The notes under the pieces were generated by a model. It searched no databases. It had not been told where the DNA came from and was given only the letters and a program-made list of their open reading frames with translations. Positions 54,035-63,694 of a DNA stretch of 64,000 bases are shown here, piece after piece. Every line of letters begins with the position of its first letter. Within the stretch, counting starts at the first letter, position 1. Made by a program: the position numbers and the translations under genes. The DNA is from Cristatella mucedo (lineage: Eukaryota > Bryozoa > Phylactolaemata > Cristatellidae), in NCBI GenBank assembly GCA_009760855.2, contig WPIO01000218.1:62001-126000 (forward strand), written 5' to 3'.

Positions 54035-55328
54035 TAAATTGTAGAATATACGCAAGTAAGAGCAGACCTTACAAAGGAAGCGTTCAAGAAGCATTAGATT
54101 TAGAAAATAAAATTACTAATTTAGAAAGTTCACGTGTTGCTGGTATATTTGATAATGCTCAAGAGATACGAAGAATAGAAGAAGAAATGCAAGCAAGAGA
54201 TAGAGTAAAACATGAACTAAATGAACGTGCGTTAGAGAAATCAACTGATAATTCTGGTAATGTTGTCATTAGTAAATTAAAGAGAGTTAGACCTTCACTT
54301 GCTATTCAGATAGGACAAGATAAAGGAGTACAAAAAGCATTGGGATATGATGAAATAAAAGCTTTGGGCTATGATGTTATTGAATATGGTGATAAACTAA
54401 AAAGCTTGATGGATAGTATGAATTTAGATTATAAAGAAAACTTTAAAAGTATGATAGAATTTAATGAAGACGTAAAAGGAGTATTAGATGAAGCAAAGAG
54501 AGCTATTGAAGAGAAATCATCGCCTGATATTACAAGAGCATTTTCATGAGCTGTTATTGCTTTCAATGAAAAGAATCCAAGAAAAGCTCTTAATATAATT
54601 AATGGTGCAATTACAAATGCTTCTAATGATGAAACAATGAAACTTCTTAAGGATACTAGACAATTTTATTCTGATATAATTAATGTTCATCCTTCTACAG
54701 GAAGTAGAAAAGTAAAAACAGTTTTCAGCAAGAGTAATTGAGCCTCTAGCAACTGAAGCTCCTGTTGTAGAACCTAAAAGTGAGAAAAGTAAGAAAAGAG
54801 CAAAAAGATTTAAAAAGGCAAAAGTTGTCCAAGAAGTTCAAGAACCAGTTGTTCAAGCAGTTCAAGAACCAGTTGTTCAAGAACCAGTTGTTCAAGCACC
54901 AGTTGTTCAAGAACAAAAATCTAAAAACAGATGTTCTTAAAATAAAGAAACAACATCTTCTTGATAGAACTAAATTTAGAGTATATGTGTCTAATAATGT
55001 AAGGAGTGCTATAGAAAATATGAGAGTAAGTGATAAAAAATGATTTGATTCTGATGCTGAATTTTTACTTGCACAATTACGTGCTACTGAATCAAGGAAA
55101 CCAGTAGTTATCCTAATTATACAGGTACAGGAATAGAGATAGTTCCATTGATTGTAAAATCTGAAAAAGAAGTAATTGATAAACTTGATCTATGGTTAAG
55201 TAAACTTGCCGCCGGAAATAGAGGTGTAATAAGTTAAATAAGTGCTGCTGTTGATTATCTTGGTAAATCTAGGAAAGCTCCAATGAAATATATAGCAAAG
55301 ATAATCAATCTTGTATATAATATATAGA
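54031..55328 (+). pseudogene. Unknown viral gene, coiled coil with basic QEPVVQ repeat (broken)
   Basis: The first 172 codons are open: an N-terminal coiled coil (EALDLENKITNLESSRVAGI), then SKLKRVRPSLAIQIGQDKGV. A TGA follows, and the same frame goes on (AVIAFNEKNPRKALNIINGA). After a frameshift comes a basic patch (EKSKKRAKRFKKAKVV) and a six-residue repeat (QEPVVQ, about five times). Later pieces read LLDRTKFRVYVSNNVRSAIE and EIVPLIVKSEKEVIDKLDLW. About 420 codons if one gene. It overlaps the ATPase by 4 bp. Possibly a structural protein; not recognised. Confidence 0.45.
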
Positions 55329-55330
55329 AA

Positions 55331-56367
55331 ATGAGTGACTTGGTAAAGATTGCTAGTGAGATACTTAAAAATCTTTAAAGTATTAGGAGAACTAGTCAAG
55401 CAAGTAAAGAAGGATACTTTTATAATATAACTGGAAATACTATTTCTATCAAAGCTAAACTTAATACACCAATATTTCTAAAAGGAAAAAACTTTAAGAT
55501 TAGTTTTAAGAAGTATGCTTCAACTAATTCTATTTGAAAATAATTTATAATAATAATACTTTTGTTTATAGAGTAAGTGGTGGGTCAGAACAAACTATAA
55601 CATTAAGGCCTGGAATATATGGTGGAGAAACAGATGATGTAAATGTTGGTATTGCTGATACAATTAATAATTCAATTACTCAATCAGGAGCAACAACTGA
55701 TAAGTTTCAAATAATACTTGATACCGCAACTTAAAACTCGTGGATTAAATTGCCTGGTGGTTGATCATTTCTTGCAGGTAAATCTACTCTTTCTACTATT
55801 CTTGGGTATACTGCTGACGCTTATACTACTCTTTCAGCTGCTGACTTTGCTAAGACGTATCCTGATATTACACCTGTTATTCGTGCTCCTAACACTAAGA
55901 TTATTTCAGAAAAGGAAGTTTTTGTTACTAATATTGATCTTATATGAACTAAATGCACGGTCTTCCCTATGCTTTATATAATGAGGTCACGGTAACTTAA
56001 GTAGCACTAAGAAGAGAAAACTTTCTCAGCTGTGATAGTGATGGTGATTCCAGTAAGACCTTGATAGCTGCCTGCAGCATACTCTGAGTTTTGGCATGGT
56101 CATCTGGTGGCTGCTGTGATTCACTGGCTAGCACTGCTTTCTTTCTCAATCTCTCTCGTCCTTGATGTGCTTATGTGTGCTGACACTGTGCATGCTGCCA
56201 CTAACCACATTTGCATGCTGACCCTGTGCACGGCACCCCTAACCATATTATTCATTTCGTTTGTTTTTCAAGCATGATTTTACTTACCATTCAATTGCAT
56301 TTCACTTTACAGCAAATGTAAAGCGCCTAGAGAGAGATTAAGTTCTCTGAGGGCGCTTTATCAAGCG

Positions 56368-56398
<31 letters not shown>

Positions 56399-56641
56399 GT
56401 AAATTGTAATATGGATGCTAGTGGAACAAGTTTCAGAAATGGAAGTGAATCACAAGTACTAGCTAGTTTTCCTTATGATGCTTATCCATGGAATTTAATG
56501 GTTTATGAACCAAAAACTATTGAATATCATAATGTTGTTAGTGATTCTATATCTGATATAGTTATTACTATTACTGATCAAGATCAGAATCTAATAGATT
56601 TTAATTCTCAAAATATTACTGTTGCTATAAACATTCTTTAA
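55331..56641 (+). pseudogene. Minor-capsid/penton-like protein 1 (LINE-interrupted)
   Basis: Starts MSDLVKIASEIL after ATATATAGAAA, with early stops. It has a phrase shared with the next gene (SEQTITLRPGIYGGETDDVN), then TLSTILGYTADAYTTLSAAD and EVFVTNIDLI at 55945. A LINE tail (55947-56397) follows; the coding frame resumes beyond it in phase (MDASGTSFRNGSESQVLASF, IEYHNVVSDSISDIVITITD, LIDFNSQNITVAIN) to the stop at 56641. The C-terminal pattern (DSIxxIxIxIxDxxxxxIDF) is common in Polinton minor capsid candidates. Penton identity is inferred from position upstream of MCP. Confidence 0.58.
55946..56398 (+). mobile_element. LINE family 1, 3' end inserted in a capsid-like gene
   Basis: Typical 3' untranslated sequence (GTGCTTATGTGTGCTGACAC, CACCCCTAACCATATTATTC), stem-loop and (ATT)n tail. 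TTATA occurs at both edges as the likely target duplication. A non-LINE stretch at 55975-56155 may be older nested sequence. Confidence 0.78.
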
Positions 56642-56655
56642 GTTTAATATAAAAA

Positions 56656-57536
56656 ATGTCAATAGGATTAACAGTAACGAGTAGTTCTGAATCGAAAACA
56701 TTATCTCCACCATTTATGCTTGGATCAGAATCAGGTTATAATAAAATTTGGTTGCGTAGAGTAGAGTTTACTTCTAGAAATAAAGTAATATCAAATGTTG
56801 TTAAAGATGTAAATGATAAACTTTGGTTTAGATGGTCAATAGCTGATGTAAGTATTATTTATATAAAAATTACATCTGGATATTATGATTCAAATAAATT
56901 AACTGCATCTCTAAATAAAGCATTATCAGAACCACAGACAAAGACTATTGTTGCACCAGATTGAACAAAAACTACATTAACTACTAGTGCATTTTATGAT
57001 ACAACTAAAAGAAATAGTACAGGCATAAAATTTAGTGTTGATACTGATGATAGAGTAATAATGCAAGTAGTTGGTGAAATTCTAATGTTGCTGTAAGTTC
57101 TATTGGAGATACTCTTGGCTTTAATTCAAGTCAACAAGGAACATTTGATAGTTCTCGTGTAGGTGGAACACCGTATGAAGCAATAGAAAAAGCAATGTAT
57201 TTCGCTGGTATCTTTAAAGCATTGTATACAATGATATTACCAGACAATAAAGGAATCAGATGGATAAGTGTTGATTGTGATTTAGTTGATCCTTTTAAGA
57301 ATTATGTAGAAAGAAGAAAATGATACATAGAACAGTGTACTTCTTTATATATTATAGATATTGATGATATTAATCCTGGTGATAAGGTTGATCTATATAT
57401 TCCTAATGTATTATATTTACCAACACGTGGTGATGTAGTAGGAATAAGTAGTTTTAAAATAGGATTAAGTGATCAAAATGGAAATGCTGTTAATATAATT
57501 AGTGATGTAGTTGCAACAATAGCTTTTTCAAAGTAA
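56656..57536 (+). pseudogene. Minor-capsid-like protein 2 (broken)
   Basis: 102 codons open from the ATG (MSIGLTVTSSSESKTLSPPF, IYIKITSGYYDSNKLTASLN) to a TGA, then more of the same gene in shifting frames: FYDTTKRNSTGIKFSVDTDD, GGTPYEAIEKAMYFAGIFKA and GLSDQNGNAVNIISDVVATI, ending at 57536. It shares with protein 1 both the GxYxxxxLxxxLN strand and the C-terminal ISxxxIxxxDxxGN pattern, so the two are likely paralogues. The start follows TTTAATATAAAAA. Confidence 0.55.
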
Positions 57537-57555
57537 TATAGAGCAATAAAAAATA

Positions 57556-57720
57556 CAAGCTGATTTAACAGCCTCTTTTTGTATAGCGACAGAAGAGCCT
57601 TGATGGCTATCACCACCGCTTGCAGCGGCGATAAAAGATCGCCCACCACAGGATTTGAACCCATGACCTCGGAGCCGAGTTCGTGAAAAGCAACCACCTG
57701 ACCTGGTGAGCCATTACGGC
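57556..57720 (-). mobile_element. tRNA-derived SINE (family S2) between viral genes
   Basis: The reverse complement contains a perfect B box (GGGTTCAAATCC) and an A-box-like region (TGGCTCACCAGGTCAGGTGG). The body is shared with 31361-31517. It lies in the gap before the core-like gene and may have removed its start. Confidence 0.75.
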
Positions 57721-57737
57721 TGGGTAGCTATGCAAGA

Positions 57738-58324
57738 GTGGGTCACAATAGAATACATGGTGGAAAATATCGTGGATCTGGAGTAAATGTTGATGGTGGT
57801 CTTGATATATTTAACAAAGTTTTAGGCACTCTAAGTGATGCTGTTGATGCAGGATTGAAAATAGCAAACAAAGCTATTAAAATGCATCAAACAAGAAAAA
57901 TTACTGAACTCCAAACTAACTAAAAAAGAAAAGATAGATCGAGACTACGCTATAAAACGTAGAAAGATGGATGATAAACTGGGAGAAGATAGAAGAAAGA
58001 AAGAACTTGAATACGAGCTTGAAAGAAAAAGAAAAGATGAAGATTATGATAGAAAGATGAAAGAGATGGATCTCCAACTTAAAAAAAGTTATGCTTGATC
58101 AGGTTGTTAAGAAATCTAAACAAGGTAGAAAGGCAAAGATTGCAGAAGAGGAAGAAGTAGAAGACTATTCAGAGACTCTTAAAGAGAATGATCCTAAAGC
58201 ATATAAAGAAATAGAACAAGTAATTAACACTAAAGCTGTTGTTCCTTATGTAAGACCTGATGTTTATGGTGGAAATATGAGAAAAAAGATAGGTGCTGGA
58301 TTATATATTCAAAGTAGAAAATAA
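57738..58324 (+). pseudogene. Basic coiled-coil virion core-like protein (two frameshifts)
   Basis: Three frames in succession. 57738-57923 (GTG first codon: MGHNRIHGGKYRGSGVNVDG, then an amphipathic helix VLGTLSDAVDAGLKIANKAI). About 57912-58095 is a charged coiled coil (KKELEYELERKRKDEDYDRK). 58091-58324 reads QGRKAKIAEEEEVEDYSETL, ending DVYGGNMRKKIGAGLYIQSR. The IHGG-K site near the N-terminus fits the adenain cleavage consensus (M/I/L)xGG-x, and YGG-N near the C-terminus resembles it, as in adenovirus core precursors. Sits just upstream of MCP. Confidence 0.5.
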
Positions 58325-58350
58325 TTTTTAGTTTTTTATATGGAAAAGAA

Positions 58351-59918
58351 ATGGCAAGTGCACCTATCGATAGTATACTCGAACTTGGAGATCCTGAGTT
58401 TCCTAATTATAAACTTAGAGACTACCAATTCAGAGAGTTTTATCAATCTAATGGAAATAAAACTGATTCTATTGCAAGTAAACTAGTTTCATTCATTGTC
58501 CCTGGTGAACAACAAACGTGTTATGTTCTATCTGATGCTTATCTTTTACTAAAAGGACAAATACAAGTACTTAATACTGGCGCTGATGCAGTGCGAAGAC
58601 CTTTTACTGCTCCTAAAAGAAATCTTGCAGTTGGGTTAGTTAACAATGCTGGTGCTTGGATGTTTAATAGTATGAGAATTAGACTTTGTACAGAAGAAAT
58701 TGAAAGCCTTCCAATTTCACAAGGTGTTGGATCTGTCTCAACGCTTATGGGTCTTCTATGTTATCCAAATGACTATAACAGAACTGAAGGACTTACAACT
58801 GGATAGAAAAAAGATGAAGCAAATTCATTGGATGATATGACATCTGGAAATACTTATACCAGTCCTAATGCTGGTGGAGTTAATATTAGTAATGCTGTTG
58901 CAGGTGCTAATTCAAATTATTGTTCAAATATTGGTTTCACCTATAGAAGGTCAACTATAAACAATATATTTGAAGCTGATGCTGATGTTGGTAAATTTAG
59001 TATTGCGCTTCCTCTGCACGAATTTTTGGTTTTTGTGCTGATATGAATAAAATACTTTAGATTTTCCTTTCACAATTGTAATGACTAGAGTTGGTGGCTC
59101 TGATTTTGATGCTATTATGACTGGAGCAACTGGTCTAGTAGGAAATGTTGGAAATGCGTTATCTACTAAAGTTTCTAACTTAACTAATGGCGATTGTGTT
59201 TATACTTCATTCAAGATTGCGATGTCAAAAATGAAACTTGTTGTTCCATGTGTAGTTCCTAAAGAAGTATTGAAAGAGCACTTGCTGATATATCTAGTGA
59301 AAGATCAAAGAAAATTAGACTTAACGATAGAGTTAGACGTTATTAAAATATTACTATAATGTCTCTTAACCAGGGACTTAAATTTACAAAAACTCTATCT
59401 GTTCAAAATACAATTGATAAAGTTAGATGGTTGATTGTTGCAGCTCAAAATTACAATAAATATAAAAGTTATACTGGAAATCCTAGCACTTACAATATTT
59501 GTGATATTAAGAGTGTTAGTGTACTTGCTAATGGATCTAAACAACATCCTTCCGTTTTAAGATCAAGTGAGCCTAAAGAGGTAAGTCTTCTCCAAAATAT
59601 ATGAAATTCACTACATTCAGAAAACAATATCTTGGTCATAATGAACTTACTGAACATGTTGGTGTTACTTATCCTGAATAGTTGAGTCTCTACCCAATTC
59701 ATGTTATTGATCTTCAATATAATGATGAGCCTCTTACAGTAACTTCTAGACTTGATGTAACCATTGAATTCAATAATGCTATACCAAATGGTGGAACTCA
59801 AATAAAACTCCATTATTTGACTATTTGTGAGATTAGTGCTGAGCTAGCTTCTAATGGAAGTGGTGCTAACTTTACATGCACCAAAGGTAATATCGTGTAT
59901 GTTGGAAAAGATTTTTAA
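58351..59918 (+). pseudogene. Major capsid protein, full-length but broken (copy B)
   Basis: About 520 codons in several frames. N-terminal 151 codons are open: SILELGDPEFPNYKLRDYQF, FIVPGEQQTCYVLSDAYLLL, GLVNNAGAWMFNSMRIRLCT, TLMGLLCYPNDYNRTEGLTT. After a TAG the frame goes on, then shifts near 59023 (FGFCADMNKIL). It continues VGGSDFDAIMTGATGLVG, KVRWLIVAAQNYNKYKSYTG, LYPIHVIDLQYNDEPLTVTS and IKLHYLTICEISAELASN. The length and two-part beta-rich layout fit a double jelly-roll Polinton capsid protein. The start follows TTATATGGAAAAGAA. Confidence 0.75.
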
Positions 59919-59941
59919 TAAAATTATAATAACTAAATATA

Positions 59942-60071
59942 ATGCAAAAAACAAATTTCATTCAAGGGAGTGATGAGTAAAAGAGAGCTACGAGTCTAAA
60001 TATTGGTGGATCAGAAGTCTATTCTGTTTTAGGAAATGATATGGTATTTGGTTCACAACTTGATTGTGATA
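59942..60071 (+). pseudogene. YqaJ-type exonuclease, N-terminus (copy B, LINE-split)
   Basis: Starts MQKTNFIQGSDE, with a stop, then NIGGSEVYSVLGNDMVFGSQ, as in copy A. It breaks at GATTGTGAT where LINE family 1 begins. The rest is at 63695-64000. Confidence 0.8.
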
Positions 60072-60308
60072 ATAATAATAATAATAATGTACTTGATAAA
60101 GCGCCCTCAGAGAACTTAATCTCTTTCTAGGCGCTTTGCATTTGCTGCAAAGGGAAATGCAATTGAATGGTAAGTAGAACCATGCTTGAAAAACAAACAC
60201 AATGAATAATATGGTTAGGGTTAGGGGTGGCATGCACAGGGTCAGCATACAAATGTGGTTAGTGGCAGCATGCACAGTGTCAGCACGCATAAGCACATGA
60301 AGGACGAA

Positions 60309-61253
60309 TCACATGGACCCACTAAATGCCGTCCTTAATAGATGTTTTTTAAAGTTCCTTTTAAATGTGGTCAGGTCAGGGGATGTTCTGACGCAGGTCG
60401 GGAGAGAGTTCCAGGCTTTGGGAGCATATGAGCTGAATGCACGGTCTCCAAAGGATTTAAGGTTTGTACGAGGTATTTGTAGACTGTTGGATTCCGAAAA
60501 GCGGGTGGTAAGATGCTTAGCCTGATGGGGGAGTATATCGGAGAGATAGGCTGGAGCCATAGAATAAAGGGACCTAAAAGTGAGCGACGAAACCTCGAAG
60601 TCAATCCGTTGCTTGACTGGTAGCCAGTGCAGGTCGGCGAGAAGTGGAGTAATGTGGCAACTGCAATGCTCACGAAAGACAAATCTAGCTGCAGAGTTTT
60701 GCACCAGCTGCAATCGCCTGATCGCACATGCTGGTAGGCCAGTAAGCAGTGAGTTGCAGAAGTCGAGACGGGATGTCACGAATGCACGGACCAACTTGGA
60801 CGTAGTATCCTTATCTAAACAAGCCCGAATTTTAACAATGCTGTGAAGCTGAAAATAGGCAGGTTTGACTGTGGAGCTGAGATGATCGTCTAACGAGAGG
60901 TTGCTTTGGAGTATGACACCTTGATTCCGAGCTGATTCAACAGGAGATATGCTGGGAGAGCCAATTTTGAGAGTCAGCCTTTCTAATCTCTGAATCACAG
61001 TTGGTTTGCCCATAACTAGTAAGTTAGTTTTATCATCGTTTAGTTTTAGAAAATTTGCTGCCATCCATGTGTGGATGTCATCAATGCATGCAGGAAGTGA
61101 GTTGAGAGAATTTGAGGTGCTTGATCGCTGGGAGGGATCAAAGCAAAGGTACAACTGAGTTTCATCTGCGTAGAAGTGAAAGCCTAGGTTGTACTTGGAA
61201 ATCGCATCAGCAAGAGGCAGAGTATAAACCGTGAAAAGAACCGGACCTAGCAC
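60309..61253 (-). pseudogene. LINE RT palm to C-terminus
   Basis: 314 aa: LGPVLFTVYTLPLADAISKY (motif B/C region), FYADETQLYLCF (catalytic box with the second Asp changed to Glu), then NFLKLNDDKTNLLVMGKP, SARNQGVILQSNLSLDDH and KSFGDRAFSSYAPKAWNSLP. The usual C-terminal region of CR1-group elements. Confidence 0.85.
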
Positions 61254-61393
61254 GGAGCCCTGAGGTACTCCGTTTTCAGAGGTACTTCAGATGATCTTTG
61301 TCCATTCACGTCAATACTCAGGAGTCTGCCACTGAGATAGGACCTGAACCACTGCAGAGCAGTGCCAGTGATGCCCAGGCGAGATGAAAGGTG

Positions 61394-61987
61394 CTATAGA
61401 AAAACTTTGTGATCGATGGTATCAAAAGCTGCCGAAAGATCAATCAACACAAGCAGAGACACTCTACCCATGTCTGCATTTTTAAGTTGGTCGTTGTATA
61501 CCCTAAGCAATGCTGACTCTGTGGAGTGATTAGCTCTAAAGCCAGACTGGAACTTACTAGCAGGGTGTGAGGTTTCGATAGAGTTCAGCTGGTCTGCCAC
61601 GACCCGTTCCAGTGTCTTTGATAGGAATGGTAGAAGGGAGACTGGGCGGTAGTTACTCAAGTTCTCTTAGTCAAGTGTCGCTTTCTTGAGAAGTGACCTG
61701 ACTACAGCTTTTTTGAAAGGTGCTGGGACATGACCTGAGGCTAATGACACATTAATGATGTTAGTTATGCATGGCAGCAGCAGATTAATGCAACGTATGA
61801 GCAGGACAGTGGGAATAGGGTCCAGAGGACTTGTCTTCTTTGATTGAGATACGAACTTTAGGACTAGATCACTAGTAACCAGCTTAAATGCAGACATTGA
61901 GGTGCAGCCAGGAATCGGGGAACTGCATTCTAGTGGGGAGGTTGTCATCGCAGGGATGGACTCCCTGATCTTGTCTATCTTCTGCAC
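61394..61987 (-). pseudogene. LINE RT N-terminal motifs
   Basis: Two frames: 61667-61987 (GHVPAPFKKAVVRSLLKKA) and 61394-61660 (NYRPVSLLPFLSKTLERVV, QSGFRANHSTESALLRVYND, LIDLSAAFDTIDHKVFL, containing the first catalytic Asp). A TAG separates them, and another break precedes the palm part. Confidence 0.85.
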
Positions 61988-62020
61988 AAAGAATCGAGAG
62001 AAGCGATCGGCTAGATCATA

Positions 62021-63511
62021 TCAAGGATCATCAGGTAAGGAGCTAATCTGGGAACGGCTGAAGAGATGGTTTATTGTCGACATCAGCTTTTTTGGATTGT
62101 GCATCTGTGATTCAACAATGTTTCTATAGAAGCTTGACTTGGACTTTGCTATGATCGATTGGTACGACCTACAGTAGTCTTCATATGCCTGTCGATGGAC
62201 AGTTAGTCCGGATCTTTTGTATGCCTTTTCAAGCTTTCGTTTAGTAGACTTGGCTAGTTTAATGTCTGTGGTAAACCATAGGCCGTCTGGGCGGGGGCGC
62301 ACAGTGCGCTTTGTCAAAGGTGCAAACTCGTCGAGCGTGTCAGCTAGTGTCGTGTTGTAGCAATCTACCAGTGATGACAGATCGGCGGGAGGACTGAGCA
62401 CCAAAGGTGAAGCAGATATGCTCGCACGGACAGCATCGATGTCAAGGGTCTTGAGGTTTCGCGATTCACAGGTGATTTTAGAGGAGAATGTGGGCACACA
62501 CTGTAGATTGAATGAGATCTGCATGTGGTCAGATAAGCAGGATTTGGTGATATCTGGTGATGACAAAGTGCAGTTATATGAGAAAATTTGGTCGACTGTG
62601 TGACCCTTGATGTGGATAGGGCCATGCACATGAGCCACAAGAGATAATGAGTCTGTCAATGTACGAAATTCGGTGCTGAAAGCGTCAGATAAGTTATCAA
62701 AGTGAACGTTGAAATCACCCATAACGAGGAAGGATTGATTTTTTGCACACAGAATCGAAATGAGATCGGAGAAATCTGAGATAAAGGAGGATTTGGTACC
62801 TGGTGGGCGATAGACTACTGCCACTATCGGTAGCTTGTTTTCGGGTGAGAACAGGACAATTGATTCAAAAGACTGTTTCGGGGGTACTGCAAATGGCTTG
62901 AAGTTGAATTTCGAGCGCACGATAATAGCAACTTCACCTCCAGTTTTGATTGATATAGGGGTGTGAAAGAACGAGAAACCAGACGGAGTAGCGTCTTTAA
63001 TTGTCGGACAGTTTATAGATTTCAGCCAAGTTTCAGTTAGGGCGAGCAGGTCGATAACATTTTCAGAAATAAGGTCGCTTATTACCAGAGGTTTGTTGCA
63101 CATTGAGCGAAGAGTCCAAAGGCGAGCGTTAAGGTTGGCCGAATGAGTTACAACAGGCCTGATGACCACCAAGGTTAAGAGATTTACAGTGACGCATGCG
63201 GGGGAGCGTGCTGAGCGGTTCGAGACAATGCTAGGAATACCAAACGAGCGGGTACTCAGCTCGTAGTTCCCACCCAACGTGCAGAGTCTGAGCTGGCGGT
63301 TCCGGCCACTGCAGTGGCTACTGGGTGCTTTTCTTTTGTTAATACATAGTTCATGAATCTTAGCAACAACATTAATATCTAGGAATGCATTTGATCTACG
63401 ATGACGAAGCGATAGCTGCTGCTGACGATCATAACTAGCAAGCAGGTTAGTAGCCGCCGGCGTAGGTAAGGCAGCCGCCGGCGTGGGAGACCCAGCAGCC
63501 CGAAGCGACAA
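62021..63511 (-). pseudogene. LINE N-terminal region and APE-type endonuclease
   Basis: 496 codons. A low-complexity Ala/Pro N-terminus leads into an APE-like endonuclease: LNARLWTLRSMCNK, LLALTETWLKS, VVYRPPGTKSSF, VMGDFNVHFDNL, HTVDQIFSYNC and SDHMQISFNLQC (catalytic Glu, Asp-Asn and Asp-His all present). It cuts target DNA for target-primed reverse transcription. It ends in a stop before the RT, so the RT is not joined. Confidence 0.88.
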
Positions 63512-63694
63512 GCGTTTAGATGTCCATAGGCACGTAGTTTCTTACGCGCTACGGTCAAATAACAACTAGAATAACTTGAAACAGGTCTTAGCTGTCTTGT
63601 TTCCGTATACGATGTTCGCAAGAACTTCGATTTTCGGAAGAATTCTGCAATGAACAAGAACGCACGTTAGAGTGCTCTATGTCAGGAGGCGATA

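Larger units (their letters stand above)
60072..63694 (-). mobile_element. LINE family 1, full-length copy inserted in the viral exonuclease
   Basis: About 3.6 kb, the most complete copy. The 3' end has (AAT)n and the stem-loop at 60072-60160. The 5' end near 63694 reads CTCCTGACATAGAGC on the minus strand. The exonuclease sequence continues directly on both sides (GATTGTGAT / GATGTAGAT), giving a short target duplication that includes GAT. CR1/L2-type non-LTR element. The catalytic RT box reads YADE instead of YADD and there are frameshifts, so it is inactive. Confidence 0.92.

Noticed and set aside
56411-56641. Separate small gene starting at the ATG at 56411
   Set aside because: The frame continues from the coding sequence before the LINE insertion at 55946-56398, so it is the 3' end of the interrupted capsid-like gene.
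57600-57720. Functional tRNA gene on the minus strand
   Set aside because: The B box is perfect, but the same extended body recurs at 31361-31517 and it lacks a paired acceptor stem; a SINE explains it.
44721-59918. Possibility that AT-rich block B is bacterial or plasmid contamination
   Set aside because: It is interrupted by the same LINE, SINE and MITE families as the surrounding host DNA, so it is integrated in the animal genome.
45432-59918. CRISPR array or phage-like prophage because of tail-fibre repeats
   Set aside because: No direct-repeat/spacer structure exists; the fibre repeats are protein-level and the capsid, ATPase and integrase set is of eukaryotic Polinton type.
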